A stretch of DNA of 64,000 bases, taken from assembly GCA_041391125.1 (NCBI GenBank), contig JAWKON010000040.1:1-64000 (forward strand), given 5' to 3'. Below are positions 36,078-45,359 of this stretch, in pieces. Positions within the stretch are counted from its first letter, which is position 1. Each line of letters starts with the position of its first letter. The notes beneath the pieces were generated by a model, which had not been told where the DNA came from, did no database searches, and saw nothing but the letters and a program-made list of their open reading frames with translations. The position numbers and the translations under genes were made by a program. This stretch comes from JACKBC01 sp041391125. GTDB lineage: Bacteria > Chloroflexota > Anaerolineae > Caldilineales > Caldilineaceae.

Positions 36078-36921
36078 ATGGCAATTGCACGAAGTGAAAT
36101 GCTCAAACGGCTGCACGCACAGGCCGCAGCAGGCCGACCGCTGGTGGGCTGCGGCGGTACCGGCATCGGCCAAGTGCCGCCGAGGCGGGCAGCATGGAAT
36201 CTGATTATCATTTACAACTCAGGGGCGCTATCGCATGGCGGGGCGGATCGCTGGCCGGGCTCATGCCCTATGGCGACATGATAGCATTGTGGTGGAGATG
36301 GCGGCGGAGGTGCTGCCCGTGGTCAAGGATACGCCGGTGCTGGCCGGCGTCTGCGGCACCGATCCGTTCCGCTTGATGCCGGTCTTTTTGCGCCAGCTCA
36401 AGGAGATTGGCTTTTCGGGCGTGCAGAATTTCCCCACGGTTGGGCTCATCGACGGCCAGTTTCGCGTCACGGAAGCCACCGGCATAGGCTACGACAAAGA
36501 GGTGGAGATGATCCGGCTGGCCCATGGCTGGACCTGTTCACCTCGCCCTATGTTTTTACCGAAGACGAAAGCGCAGGCTGGCCCAGGCCGGCCGACATGC
36601 TGGTGGCCCACAACGGGGCTTTGACCTCATCCGGCACCATCGGCGCGCAGCACGCCATGTCATGGACGCAACGCCATCGACCGCGATGCTGGCGCTGGCC
36701 GCGGCCAGGCGCGGTGAACCCCGATGTGCTGGTCATCTGCACGGCGGCCCGCTGGATCAGGCCGGACAACATTAAGTAGCGCTCCGTAAAATGCCGCAAG
36801 TGCAAGGCTTCTTTAGGCGCCTCCAGCATCATCGAGCGCCTGCCCACCGAACGCCATCACCGGCCAGGTGCGCGATTTCAAGGCGTTGGCGTTGGGGAAT
36901 AGGAGTAGGGGTAGGGAGTAG
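36078..36921 (+). pseudogene. Phosphoenolpyruvate hydrolase-like TIM barrel (COG5564), many frameshifts
   Basis: Starts MAIARSEMLKRLHAQAAAGR, then RPLVGCGGTGI, VLAGVCGTDPFRLMPVFLRQ, QNFPTVGLIDGQFR, ATGIGYDKEVEMIRLAH, DMLVAHNGALTSSGTIGAQ and VLVICHGGPLDQ-type segments read across frames. This is the TIM-barrel family that equals the C-terminal domain of tomato Tm-1 and sits beside UPF0261 genes in bacteria. Five or more frame changes. The C-terminal end runs into the AGTAGGG array. GAAAGGGGAACGC precedes the ATG. Enzymatic role unknown. Confidence 0.78.
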
Positions 36922-36965
36922 GGAGTAGGGAGTAGGGAGTAGGCGTGTCGTGCCGCTGACAAATC
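36901..36965. repeat. AGTAGGG tandem heptamers
   Basis: About five AGTAGGG units beginning inside the last codons of the preceding gene, with a short CCTACCCTACTTCCCC counter-arm. Confidence 0.8.
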
Positions 36966-37315
36966 CTACCCTACTTCCCCTCCCCAAATCGTCAGCAAAC
37001 TGAAATATTGTATACCCGTTATCTCCATTATCATCACATTTGGCGAGAAGACGGGGTACAAGTAAAATGTATTACAATTTGACGGAACCAGTTTGAGCCT
37101 TTGTGCGTTCAATGAGCAGTTCGATTCCCCATCACCTGTCCATCCGTCTGACAAGTCTAGTTCGCCAATTGAACCTCATGCGCGTATACAATTGATACTC
37201 GCGGTTGTTATAAACGAACATTCTCTCTCTGGTAAGATGCAAATTTGCGCCAGAATCAGGCGTATTCGCCTCCTTGGCATTTTGCTTGTCAGTGCATTAT
37301 GAATAGATAATCATT
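36922..37315. promoter_or_regulatory. 394-base gap with ATATTGTATAC and GTATACAAT motifs
   Basis: Contains ATATTGTATAC at 37005-37015, identical to sites at 51775 and 57478, and the inverted GTATACAAT at 37184-37192. Palindromes around TTGTATACAA are bound by some GntR-family regulators, and TATAC also resembles a -10 box; neither is proven. No gene longer than about 60 codons looks real here. Confidence 0.4.
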
Positions 37316-38857
37316 GTGTTGTACGCATCAATAGGCGCTGTGTGGGTTGCAAGTTTGATGGCTATCATCTTTCTTGCCGCCTATTTTCATTCCTTGCTCA
37401 ATCAAGAGACGGCTGTCGAACCGGCTGCTGGCTACTTTTGGGATGCCACGCGCCGTTTTGCTTCCTATTGTTTAGCCCTCTCCATTTTCTACGCCGGCAT
37501 GGGGCGGCAGGTGCTGGATCTGCCTGTGCTGATCGCTTTTCAGCTCACAAACGCACCATTTGCGCTCTGGTCGGCGGAAACATGGTTCTTTTTAGCCCTC
37601 TTCTGTTTACTCATCTCCTCCTATTGGCTCATTGTTGAAATTGAATGGCGCTCGGGCCTTCTGGCCATCGGCGCCATATTGGCGCTAGTGCTGAGCCTGG
37701 CGCGCCCACGTCGACCGCGCCGACCGGCGCCTGGACATTTGCAGCCCGCACCTTATTTAACGCCCAGCAATGCCGAGCGCGGCAGCTTTGCCTTGCGCCG
37801 CTCGGCGCTGCTAACCAGCGCGGCGGCAATTCTGCTCCTATTAGCGGGTTGGCAGGTGTTACGCCTGCTCGATTTCCCCAGCACGTTGAGCCAGGCGCTG
37901 GGCGATTCACCCGTAGTGGGGCTGCTGCCCAGCCAGCGTTTTACGCCCACGCCCACGCCCGATCTACCCGCCCAGGCCATGGGCGTGTTGGCCGGTGAAC
38001 AGGCAGCGCAGCCTGCGGCCAACACCTTAGTGGATAACGCAGCGGATAACACGGCGGAAGCCGATACTGCGGCGCAGCCAATCCCGCCAACGCCCGTCCC
38101 AACTTTGCCGCCGGCCTCCACACCGCTGCCCACGCCGACCTGGACGCCCACGCCCGGCCCCGATAATTCGCCTTTTGCCCTCATCCAAAATGCGGCGGGC
38201 GTCAATGCCCGCACCGAACCCAGCCTGGACGGTACAGTGACCACCATTTTGCGCCCAGGCACGGTGGCGCCCATTATGGAGCAGACGGCGGATGGCCAGT
38301 GGCTACGGGTGCGTTTGGAGAGCGGTGACGCCTGGGTGGCCGCGTGGGTAGTCGAAATATCGCAGCCCTTTACGCAACCGGCCGCGGCGCCGCAAGCCGT
38401 AGCCGTTGAGCCCACGGCGACCGCGACAGCAGCGCCGCCCGTCGCGCCCGCCACCGCCGCGCCTGTTGCCGACGCCAATCAACAAACCGTCAGCGCCTCC
38501 AGCGTGGCGCCCAATCGTGCGCAAAACAGCTATTCGGTCTATCTGGATTCGCCGCCCAATGGCTTTGCTTCCAACGATGAATTCAAATTCCGTTGGAATG
38601 CCAGCTTTGTGCCCGCCGCCAACCAGACCTTTGAAGTGGTGATCTGGGGCGCCGGGCAAGACGCCATGACCGACGGCATTAGCCTGGGACGGGCGCTGCC
38701 GCCCACGTCCGATCAGCCAGCGCAATTCACGGCCAGCCTGGCCCAACGCAACCTAGCGGCGGGAACGTACCGCTGGGGCGTGGTGCTCATCCAGCGCGAG
38801 CCGTATCGGCGGCTGGCGCTCCTCAGCTCCGACGGCCAGATCATTTTTGCTCCATAA
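37316..38857 (+). CDS. Membrane protein with SH3-like domain and C-terminal Ig-like sensor domain
   Basis: 513 residues. About four membrane segments before residue 135 (VWVASLMAIIFLAAYFHSLL and others), a basic loop, another helix (ALLTSAAAILLLLAGWQVL), a Pro/Thr linker, and then a bacterial SH3-like domain (GVNARTEPSLDGTVTTILRP ... DAWVAAWVVE). After a second linker a domain starts YSVYLDSPPNGFASNDEFKF and runs through QTFEVVIWG and GTYRWGVVLIQ. That last domain resembles the one in the protein at 60534-61565. GTG start is weak; TTG/ATG alternatives exist. Probably an envelope-binding or sensing protein. Confidence 0.8.
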   Translation: MLYASIGAVWVASLMAIIFLAAYFHSLLNQETAVEPAAGYFWDATRRFASYCLALSIFYAGMGRQVLDLPVLIAFQLTNAPFALWSAETWFFLALFCLLISSYWLIVEIEWRSGLLAIGAILALVLSLARPRRPRRPAPGHLQPAPYLTPSNAERGSFALRRSALLTSAAAILLLLAGWQVLRLLDFPSTLSQALGDSPVVGLLPSQRFTPTPTPDLPAQAMGVLAGEQAAQPAANTLVDNAADNTAEADTAAQPIPPTPVPTLPPASTPLPTPTWTPTPGPDNSPFALIQNAAGVNARTEPSLDGTVTTILRPGTVAPIMEQTADGQWLRVRLESGDAWVAAWVVEISQPFTQPAAAPQAVAVEPTATATAAPPVAPATAAPVADANQQTVSASSVAPNRAQNSYSVYLDSPPNGFASNDEFKFRWNASFVPAANQTFEVVIWGAGQDAMTDGISLGRALPPTSDQPAQFTASLAQRNLAAGTYRWGVVLIQREPYRRLALLSSDGQIIFAP

Positions 38858-38879
38858 CCAATCATCATAGAGGAACTTC

Positions 38880-39683
38880 ATGGATACATATCGCGTAAAG
38901 CCCGGCGCCAAAATCAAGCTGAACAAGTGGGATCCCGATGGGGGAGAGTCCGCGGAAATTGGCAAAAAGGCCGGCACAAAGGAGATGCTCAAGCTGAATG
39001 ATCGGCTGGAAGAGTTACAGGAGTTGCTCTACGCCGAGAACAAGCAGAAGGTGCTGATCGTGCTGCAAGCCATGGACACCGGCGGCAAGGATGGCGCCAT
39101 TCGCCACGTATTCGACGGCGTCAATCCGCAGGGCGTGCGCGTGGCCTCATTCAAAGTACCCACGCCCGAGGAAATGGCCCACGACTATCTGTGGCGCGTG
39201 CATAAACAGACGCCCGGCCGCGGCGAAATGGTGATCTTCAACCGCAGCCATTATGAAGATGTGCTGGTGGTGCGCGTTCACGAGCTGGTGCCCAAAGAGG
39301 TGTGGAGCCGCCGCTATGAGCAGATCAACAATTTTGAGCGGCTGCTGGCGGAAGAGGGAACGACTATTCTCAAGTTCTATCTGCACATTTCGCCGGATGA
39401 ACAAAAGGAGCGCCTGCAAGCCCGGCTGGACGAGCCGCACAAAAATTGGAAATTTAGCACCGGTGACCTGGCCGAACGCAAGCGCTGGGACGAATACATG
39501 CAGGCGTACGAAGATATGCTGACCAAAACCAGCACTGAGTGGGCGCCCTGGTACATCATCCCCGCCAACCGCAAATGGCTGCGCAACCTGCTCATGTCGC
39601 AGATCATTGTGGATACGCTAGCGGGGCTGGATATGCAGTATCCGGCGCCGGAGGAGGGGTTGGACAAGATTGTTGTTGAGTAG
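38880..39683 (+). CDS. Polyphosphate kinase 2 family protein
   Basis: 267-residue PPK2. Walker A LQAMDTGGKDG at about 62-72, RVASFKVPTPEEMAHDYLWR, lid/Walker B FNRSHYEDVLV at 120-130, and LKFYLHISPDEQKERLQARL. PPK2 enzymes move phosphate between polyphosphate and nucleotides (often polyP to ADP or AMP). AGAGGAACTTC ribosome site. Faces a polyphosphate glucokinase gene across a short hairpin-rich gap, suggesting shared polyphosphate use. Confidence 0.93.
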   Translation: MDTYRVKPGAKIKLNKWDPDGGESAEIGKKAGTKEMLKLNDRLEELQELLYAENKQKVLIVLQAMDTGGKDGAIRHVFDGVNPQGVRVASFKVPTPEEMAHDYLWRVHKQTPGRGEMVIFNRSHYEDVLVVRVHELVPKEVWSRRYEQINNFERLLAEEGTTILKFYLHISPDEQKERLQARLDEPHKNWKFSTGDLAERKRWDEYMQAYEDMLTKTSTEWAPWYIIPANRKWLRNLLMSQIIVDTLAGLDMQYPAPEEGLDKIVVE

Positions 39684-39778
39684 AAGATGCAGGGGTGAAG
39701 GGGTGAAGGGGTGACTTCGACAGGCTCAGTCACCCTTTCACCTTGTCACCCTTTCACCCCTGCCATCTCCTCACCTTG
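39684..39778. terminator. Bidirectional hairpin of GGGGTGAAGGGGTGA / TCACCCTTTCACC words
   Basis: GCAGGGGTGAAGGGGTGAAG and its complementary TTTCACCCCTGC arm lie between converging ppk2 and ppgK genes. The loop includes TTCGACAGGCTCAG, a word also in the 46880 repeat. Likely ends transcripts from both sides. Confidence 0.55.
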
Positions 39779-40516
39779 TCAAAGCAACTCCTGCGCGGCC
39801 AGCGCCGCCCCAATGATCCCGGCGTCGTTAAACATCTGCGCCGGGACGATTTCGGCCCGCGTGGTGAGATAGGGAAAGAATTTCTCATGGCGTTTGCTCA
39901 CGCCGCCGCCGATGATAAAGAGGTCGGGCGAAAAGAGCATCTCCATGTAGTTCAAATATTCATCCACCCGCTTGCCCCACTTTTTCCAGCTTAAATCCTC
40001 ATCCTTGCGGATCTGGGCGGAGGCGCGGTGTTCGGCATCCATGCCCTTGAACTCGACGTGGCCAAATTCGGTATTGGGCACCAAATGTCCATTCACAAAA
40101 ATGGCGCTGCCGATGCCCGTGCCAAAGGTGAGTACAATTACAACGCCATCGTGACCGCGCCCGGCGCCAAAACGCATTTCGGCAATGCCGGCGGCGTCGG
40201 CATCGTTAAGCACGCGTACAGGATAGCCGGTCGCCTCGCGGAAGAGCGCCTCCGCATTTGTGCCAATCCACGACTTGTCCACATTGGCCGCCGACATGGC
40301 CACGCCGTGCAAGATCACGGCTGGAAAGGTGCAGCCAAACGGCCCCTTTAGATCGAAATAGTTCACAACTTCTTTGACCACACCCGCCACCGCCGCCGGG
40401 GTGGCTGGCTGCGGCGTGTCAATGCGATGGCGCTCGGTGCTAAATTCGCCTTTTTCTACGTTTACGGGCGCGCCTTTCACGCCGCTGCCGCCAATATCTA
40501 TGCCTAGTATGTCCAC
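39779..40516 (-). CDS. ppgK: Polyphosphate glucokinase (ROK family)
   Basis: 245 residues. Phosphorylates glucose using polyphosphate or ATP. N-terminal phosphate motif DIGGSGVKGA (6-15), LNDADAAGIAEMRFG, VLTFGTGIGSAIFVNG, and the PpgK-specific IRKDEDLSWKKWGKRVDEYL. GTG start behind AAGGAGC. Convergent with ppk2. Confidence 0.93.
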   Translation of the reverse strand: MDILGIDIGGSGVKGAPVNVEKGEFSTERHRIDTPQPATPAAVAGVVKEVVNYFDLKGPFGCTFPAVILHGVAMSAANVDKSWIGTNAEALFREATGYPVRVLNDADAAGIAEMRFGAGRGHDGVVIVLTFGTGIGSAIFVNGHLVPNTEFGHVEFKGMDAEHRASAQIRKDEDLSWKKWGKRVDEYLNYMEMLFSPDLFIIGGGVSKRHEKFFPYLTTRAEIVPAQMFNDAGIIGAALAAQELL

Positions 40517-40529
40517 GCGTTGCTCCTTG

Positions 40530-40625
40530 TTGAGGGATTGGGGAGTAAGGATTGGGGATTAGGGGTTGGGATCCACCAGACGAACTGACGCCGTTTTCCC
40601 AATCCCCAATCCCCGATCCCCATAT
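40530..40625. repeat. GGATTGGGGATTAGGGG / CCCCAATCCCCGATCCC inverted words
   Basis: G-rich arm GGGGAGTAAGGATTGGGGAT and C-rich mirror CCAATCCCCAATCCCCGATC upstream of ppgK. Hairpin or G-quadruplex potential. Confidence 0.7.
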
Positions 40626-40691
40626 ATCTTGATACCCTATTTTACCCCAGACGAATAAAGAATGTTAATTCGGGCTAAACTTATACGAGCC

Positions 40692-42311
40692 CTACACCAC
40701 CAGCGCCATGCCGTCGGAGCCGGTGTCGGCGCCGCCGGAGAGGGCGCCAGTCTGCGGGTCGATGCCGATGGCGTGGACCAGGGCCAGGCCACCGTGGCTA
40801 TAGGGCAGCCGCACTATCGGGTGCATCTTGCGCACCTCGGCGCACACGTACTCGGGGATGCGCATTTGGCAGCGAATGGGGCCGATTTGACAATCGATGC
40901 GCGGTGCGTGGACGGCCTCGGCCACGCTCATGCCAAAGTCCAGCACGTTGAGAATCACCTGCAAATTGGAGGTGATAATGCGCGTGGCGCCGGGCGAACC
41001 GAGCACCAGCCGCGGCTGGCCCTCCTGATAGACAATGGTGGGGGCCATGCCGGTGGTGCGCCCTTTGCTCGGTGCAATCGAATTGGGATGGCCGGGCAGC
41101 GGATGGAAGTTGATCATCGAATTGTTGTACATAAAGCCCAGCCCCGGCGTGATCACGCCCGAGGATGAGCCCAGCGAATGGGTCAGCGCCACACAGTTGC
41201 CGGCCGCATCCACCACGGTGACGTGGGTGGTGTGCGGCGTTTCGGTGGCCGTGAAGTTGACTTCGATCGCGTCGCCGCGTTCGATCTTGGCGCGCCAGTG
41301 AGCGGCCCGCTCTTTGGACATCATCCATTCCGTGGGCACGTTTTCAAATTGAGGATCGGCCATAAAGGGGTTGCGGTCGGCAAAGGCGGCCTTCATGGCC
41401 AGCCCCACGCGGTAAATATATTCGGGCGAATTGTGGCCCAGGCTGGCCAGGTCCCAGCCTTCCAAAATGTTGAGAATGGCAATCAGCGTGGCGCCGCCGT
41501 GGGGGGGTCCGCTGCTGCTGATTTTGTAGCCGCGATAGGTGCCGGTCACCGGCTCTTCGTCGCGCAGCGCATAATTTTCTAAATCCTGTTTGGTCACAAA
41601 GCCGCCGTTGGCCGCCAGATCGCTGGCCATGCGGTCGGCCAATTCGCCGTAATAAAAATCGGCGGCGCCCTTTTCACCCAGATAGCGCAAAGTGCTGGCG
41701 TAATCGGGGTTGCGCAGCGTATTGCCCGTGTCGTAGGGTGTGCCGTCGGCGCGCAAATAGATGCGACTGGCTTCGGCATTGGCCTCGATATAGTCGCGCA
41801 GCGTCACCGATTCGGGATAGGCGCGCGGCGCTTTCCAGCGGTTGGCCTGATAGTTGCTCACCACGTAGCCTTCCTCGGCTACAGCGGCAGCCGGTTCAGC
41901 CGCCTGGGCCCACGAAATGGTGCCCCAGCGCTCCAGCATAGTGGAGAGCGCCTTGACCGTGCCTGGCGTGCAGACCGAGGTGTAGCCCACCATGTTGACT
42001 TTGTCGCGCAGGAAGTAGCCCCAGCCATCGGGGTCCGGGCGCAGCAGCCGGTCCGTCCACATGTCGGCGCTCACTTTGGCGCCGGCCAGCGCCGGCGCGT
42101 CCATCAGGATGTTGCGCCCGCCAGCGGGGCCGTCGACCGCCAGGTGCAGATTGAGCGACGCATAGCCGCCAATGCCGCACATCTGCGGGTCCACCACGGC
42201 CTGCACCAGCGCACAGGTCACAGCGGCATCGATGGCGTTGCCGCCCTTCATCAATACTTTGGCGCCTTCTTCAACCGCTACGGGCTGCGGCGCTACAATT
42301 GCATTCGGCAT
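40692..42311 (-). CDS. Gamma-glutamyltransferase-like protein
   Basis: 539-residue Ntn hydrolase of the gamma-glutamyltranspeptidase family. It opens with MPNAIVAPQPVAVEEGAKVL and GGNAIDAAVTCALVQAVVDP, has MCGIGGYASLNL, and carries the autocleavage site TTHVTVVDAAGNCVAL with the nucleophilic Thr; SLGSSSGVITPGLGFMYNN and GRTTGMAPTIV follow. GGAGGAAATC six bases before ATG 42311 favours this start over 42332. No signal peptide is visible, so it may act inside the cell, unlike the periplasmic E. coli enzyme. It could act on glutathione-like or other gamma-glutamyl compounds. Confidence 0.92.
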   Translation of the reverse strand: MPNAIVAPQPVAVEEGAKVLMKGGNAIDAAVTCALVQAVVDPQMCGIGGYASLNLHLAVDGPAGGRNILMDAPALAGAKVSADMWTDRLLRPDPDGWGYFLRDKVNMVGYTSVCTPGTVKALSTMLERWGTISWAQAAEPAAAVAEEGYVVSNYQANRWKAPRAYPESVTLRDYIEANAEASRIYLRADGTPYDTGNTLRNPDYASTLRYLGEKGAADFYYGELADRMASDLAANGGFVTKQDLENYALRDEEPVTGTYRGYKISSSGPPHGGATLIAILNILEGWDLASLGHNSPEYIYRVGLAMKAAFADRNPFMADPQFENVPTEWMMSKERAAHWRAKIERGDAIEVNFTATETPHTTHVTVVDAAGNCVALTHSLGSSSGVITPGLGFMYNNSMINFHPLPGHPNSIAPSKGRTTGMAPTIVYQEGQPRLVLGSPGATRIITSNLQVILNVLDFGMSVAEAVHAPRIDCQIGPIRCQMRIPEYVCAEVRKMHPIVRLPYSHGGLALVHAIGIDPQTGALSGGADTGSDGMALVV

Positions 42312-42346
42312 GATTTCCTCCAAGATTTTCATCGAAGATTTTGGTT

Positions 42347-42529
42347 GATCAACAGATTACACAGATTTGAAAGATTATATATTTCTATACAGCTACATCT
42401 TGGATATGGCAATTCACAAAGTAGCCGTAAAACGGCAAGGGGATGCCAGCTTTCAATAGGCTCAAACTTTGGGTGTTCCGAACGATTCCGAAAAAATAAA
42501 ATCTTTTTAATCTGTGCAATCTGTTGATC
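42347..42529. repeat. Long GATCAACAGATTACACAG palindrome with inserted sequence
   Basis: Arms GATCAACAGATTACACAGAT (42347) and ATCTGTGCAATCTGTTGATC (to 42529), separated by about 130 bases unrelated to other copies. Part of the seven- to eight-copy family. Confidence 0.85.
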
Positions 42530-42574
42530 CACTAAAAAGCAAAGGGTCCGGCTGATTGACCGGACCCTTTGCCC
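42527..42574 (-). terminator. Rho-independent terminator
   Basis: On the minus strand GCAAAGGGTCCGG and CCGGACCCTTTGC form a perfect 13-base-pair stem with an eight-base loop, directly followed by TTTTTAGTGG. It lies downstream of the aldolase/dehydrogenase gene that ends at 42762, which it probably terminates. Confidence 0.85.
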
Positions 42575-42674
42575 CACAACACCCTAAAGGAGAAAAGAGG
42601 AGAAAACGTGCACTGCTGTTCGTAACTGTATAGTAACACGTTTTTCTGGGTAAATCAGTCAGCCAGGCTACGGA

Positions 42675-42760
42675 AGGGGGTAGGGAGTAGGGAGTAAGGA
42701 GTAGGGAGAGGGGTACACACGACTCCCTACTCCCAAATCCTTACTCCCTACTCCTTACTC
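42675..42760. repeat. AGTAGGG / CCCTACTCC inverted arrays
   Basis: GGGGGTAGGGAGTAGGGAGT left arm and CCCTACTCCTTACTCC right arm directly after the stop of the aldolase/dehydrogenase gene. Confidence 0.8.
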
Positions 42761-42761
42761 C

Positions 42762-44752
42762 TTAAATCACGCGTTCGTTGCCGCCATCAATGGGGATCTG
42801 GGCGCCAGTGGTTTTGGCAAAGAGTGGGGTCGCCAGGGCGCAGGCCATCGCGGCGACATCGCGCGAGGTGATTTCCACTTTAAGCACGTTGTTGGTTTTG
42901 TATTCGTCCACGCTGATGCCATAGCTGGCGGCGCGCTTTTGCAGCATGTCGGGCGTCCAGATGCCGGTGTCGAAGACGGCATTGGGATGCAGCACGTTGA
43001 CGCGGATGCCGGCCGCGCCCAGTTCCAATGCGGCCACGCGCGCCAGTTGCGTGAGCCCCGCTTTGGCCGCCGAATAGGCCGCGGCGCACGGGCCGGGTGC
43101 GGGTACATTTTTGGATGCGATGAAAACCACCGCCGGATCGATGCCCATCTCCAGATAGGGGATGCAAAACTGAAGCAGCCGCTGGTGGCTGGTCAGATTG
43201 AGCGCCAGGCTGCGCTCCACTGCTCGCGGCCCATGTGGGCAATGGGCTGGCTGGAGGGAAGACGCCGGCATTGCCAATCAGGATGTCGATGCCGCCAAAG
43301 CGGCGCACGGTTTCCGCCACGGCCTGCTGCAATTCCTGATCCTTGGTCACATCGCAAATCATGCCCAGCACGCCCGGCCGCGTACATTTCCTGAACTTGC
43401 GGCTGAATATCCAGCGCGGCCACCACCGCCCCCTGGGCATGGAGCGCCTCCACACAGGCGCGGCCAATGCCGCTGGCCGCGCCGGTCACAATGGCGATCT
43501 TGCCCTGCAGCGGCGGCGTGCTGCCCCCCTTTTTAAGCTTGGCCTGCTCCAGCTCCCAATATTCAATGTCAAAAATCTCCCGCTCGCCCAGCGTCTGCCA
43601 GCGCTCCAGCGCTTCGGCAGCGTGGATGGCGCGGATGGTGTGGCGCTTGATGTCGTTGACAATGTTGACGGCGCCGACCGTGCGCCCAAAGGCCACCGTC
43701 CCCGCCCCCGGCCAGACGGCCCAGCGCGGGGCGGCGTCCAGCATGGTCAAATGGCCGTCGGTGTGGCGTTCAAAATAGGCGGTATAGTTTTGGGCAAAAG
43801 CGGCCACATCGGCATCAATCTGCGCGGGCGCAATGGCTGCGTCGCCGCTGAGCACCAGCGGAATGCGGCCGGTGCGGATCACGTGGTCGGGCGTGAGCAG
43901 GCCGCGCGTGGCCACATTGGCCACATTGGGCAGGTTGGCAAAGCGCACGGCCTCCGCCGAGGCGTCGGTCACGGCCAGCAGCGGCGCGCCCAGCATGTGC
44001 GAAACGGCGCGGCGCAAGTGGGCCAGCGCCGGTAGATTTTCGTCCGCAGGTTCGACTTCGACCGATGCAAAAGCGCGCGCATTGGCGGCAATATATTCTT
44101 CGGCCTGGTTGACCAGCGCAATGTGCTTTTCATAACTTGCGCGGGCGCTGTCGGCAAAAGTGAAGAGGCCGTGGCTCATGAGCAGAATGCCGCTTAATTT
44201 GTCCCAATCCACGTTGCGCGTCATTTCATAGACCGTGCGCGCCAGCACAAAGCCAGGCATGACGTAGGGTACAAAGAACATGTCCGGCCCGAAGAGTTCG
44301 CGAATGCGCGCCGCGCCGTCGGGCGTGTTGCAGATGGTGCAGATGGCGTCGGCGTGCGAATGATCCACATAGCGAAAGGGGATAATGGCGTGCAGGATGG
44401 CTTCCACCGAGGGATTGGGCGCATTGGGGTCCAGCATGGCGGCGCGCTGGTGTTTGACCATGTCGCTGTCGCTTAATTGCGGTAGGTCGGCCATGCGCCG
44501 CAGCGTATCCATGCGCACGGGGGCAAAACCGGGCGCCGCAATCGTCCCCAAATCCCAGCCGCTGCCCTTGACATAGAGCACCTCCACTGGGTCGCCAAAC
44601 AGGTCCGGCACGGTGGCTTTCACCGATGTATTGCCGCCGCCGTGCAGCACCAGCGCCGGATCGCCGCCCAGCAGCCGCGACGAATAGACGCGCAGTTGCA
44701 GCGGGTCGTCGGCAAAAGGGGCGGCGTCGGCTTCATTCCAAAGACTTTTCAT
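42762..44752 (-). CDS. Bifunctional aldolase/short-chain dehydrogenase (RhaD/YuxG type, two frameshifts)
   Basis: About 660 residues. N-terminal class II aldolase/adducin domain with GGDPALVLHGGGNTSVK, LYVKGSGWDLGTIAAPGF, VDHSHADAICTICNT (Zn histidines) and LMSHGLFTFADSA. C-terminal SDR domain with IVTGAASGIGRACVEAL, ILIGNAGVFPPSS, AAYSAAKAGLTQLARVAAL. Frame changes near 43385 and 43205. The family splits rhamnulose-1-phosphate and handles lactaldehyde, or acts on related deoxy sugars. AGAGGAATC precedes the ATG. No rhamnose isomerase or kinase nearby. Confidence 0.88.
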
Positions 44753-45111
44753 GATTCCTCTTTATTGATCAACAGCTTTAACAGATTCAAGAGATTTTTC
44801 CTTTATGGTTTGTGAAATCTTTAAATGAGTTGAACACCAAGTGGTGGTGTTAGGCTATCATGTTTCCGTTTGCTTGTTCCGTATTACTTGACGAAACCCA
44901 GACATTTGCCACAACGCAACCCTACGCCTAGCTTATGCGAGACGGGTGAATGTCAGGCTGCTGGAAAATGTCAGGCTTTTGGGGGGCGGACGGAAGCCGT
45001 GTCCGAATGCTATGGGGGTAAGATCACAGACGACACCCAATCTATTTCTACTACGGTTCGACAAAACAATCCACACCTCCTCGTCGACGCCGCAGTAAAA
45101 GGAGCATCCAA
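44753..45111. other. Gap with degenerate GATCAACAG repeat and a possible structured leader
   Basis: Begins with a degenerate GATCAACAGCTTTAACAGAT palindrome (44767-44825), then the hairpin AACACCAAGTGGTGGTGTT, a direct repeat TGTCAGGCT (44951 and 44968), and CGGACGGAAGCCGTGTCCG, a compact stem-loop at about 44988-45006. It may be a leader or small RNA for the membrane gene at 45112, but it matches no RNA class I know. Confidence 0.35.
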
Positions 45112-45357
45112 ATGAATATCCTCATCACGTACCTGGCAATGGGGCTTGGCGCACTGTTTTTCGGCATTACGCTTGTATTGGCCCTGCTGTTTCGCATGAC
45201 TACGCACCGCCGCAGCATGTACGACATTTGCGCCAACACGCAGGATGGCAAAGGCTGCCTCATGAGTGTGATCTGTCTGAGCACCCTACTGGTCTGCATC
45301 CTCTGTTTGGTGGTGGCCATAGGGAATACCACGACGGTCGGCGCGTTGGGAGGATAG
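45112..45357 (+). CDS. Small membrane protein, two helices
   Basis: 81 residues, two hydrophobic segments (YLAMGLGALFFGITLVLALL and MSVICLSTLLVCILCLVVAI) joined by a loop with cysteines (YDICANTQDGKGCL). AAAGGAGCATCCAA in front of the ATG is a clear ribosome site. Function unknown. It converges on the HAD hydrolase gene. Confidence 0.7.
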   Translation: MNILITYLAMGLGALFFGITLVLALLFRMTTHRRSMYDICANTQDGKGCLMSVICLSTLLVCILCLVVAIGNTTTVGALGG

Positions 45358-45359
45358 AC

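Noticed and set aside
37093..37302. 69-codon open frame in the gap before the SH3-like protein
   Set aside because: No ribosome site, unusual composition and overlap with regulatory-looking motifs.
44985..45010. CGGACGGAAGCCGTGTCCG region considered as SRP or RNase P RNA
   Set aside because: The core motifs of those RNAs are absent; kept only as an unknown structured region.
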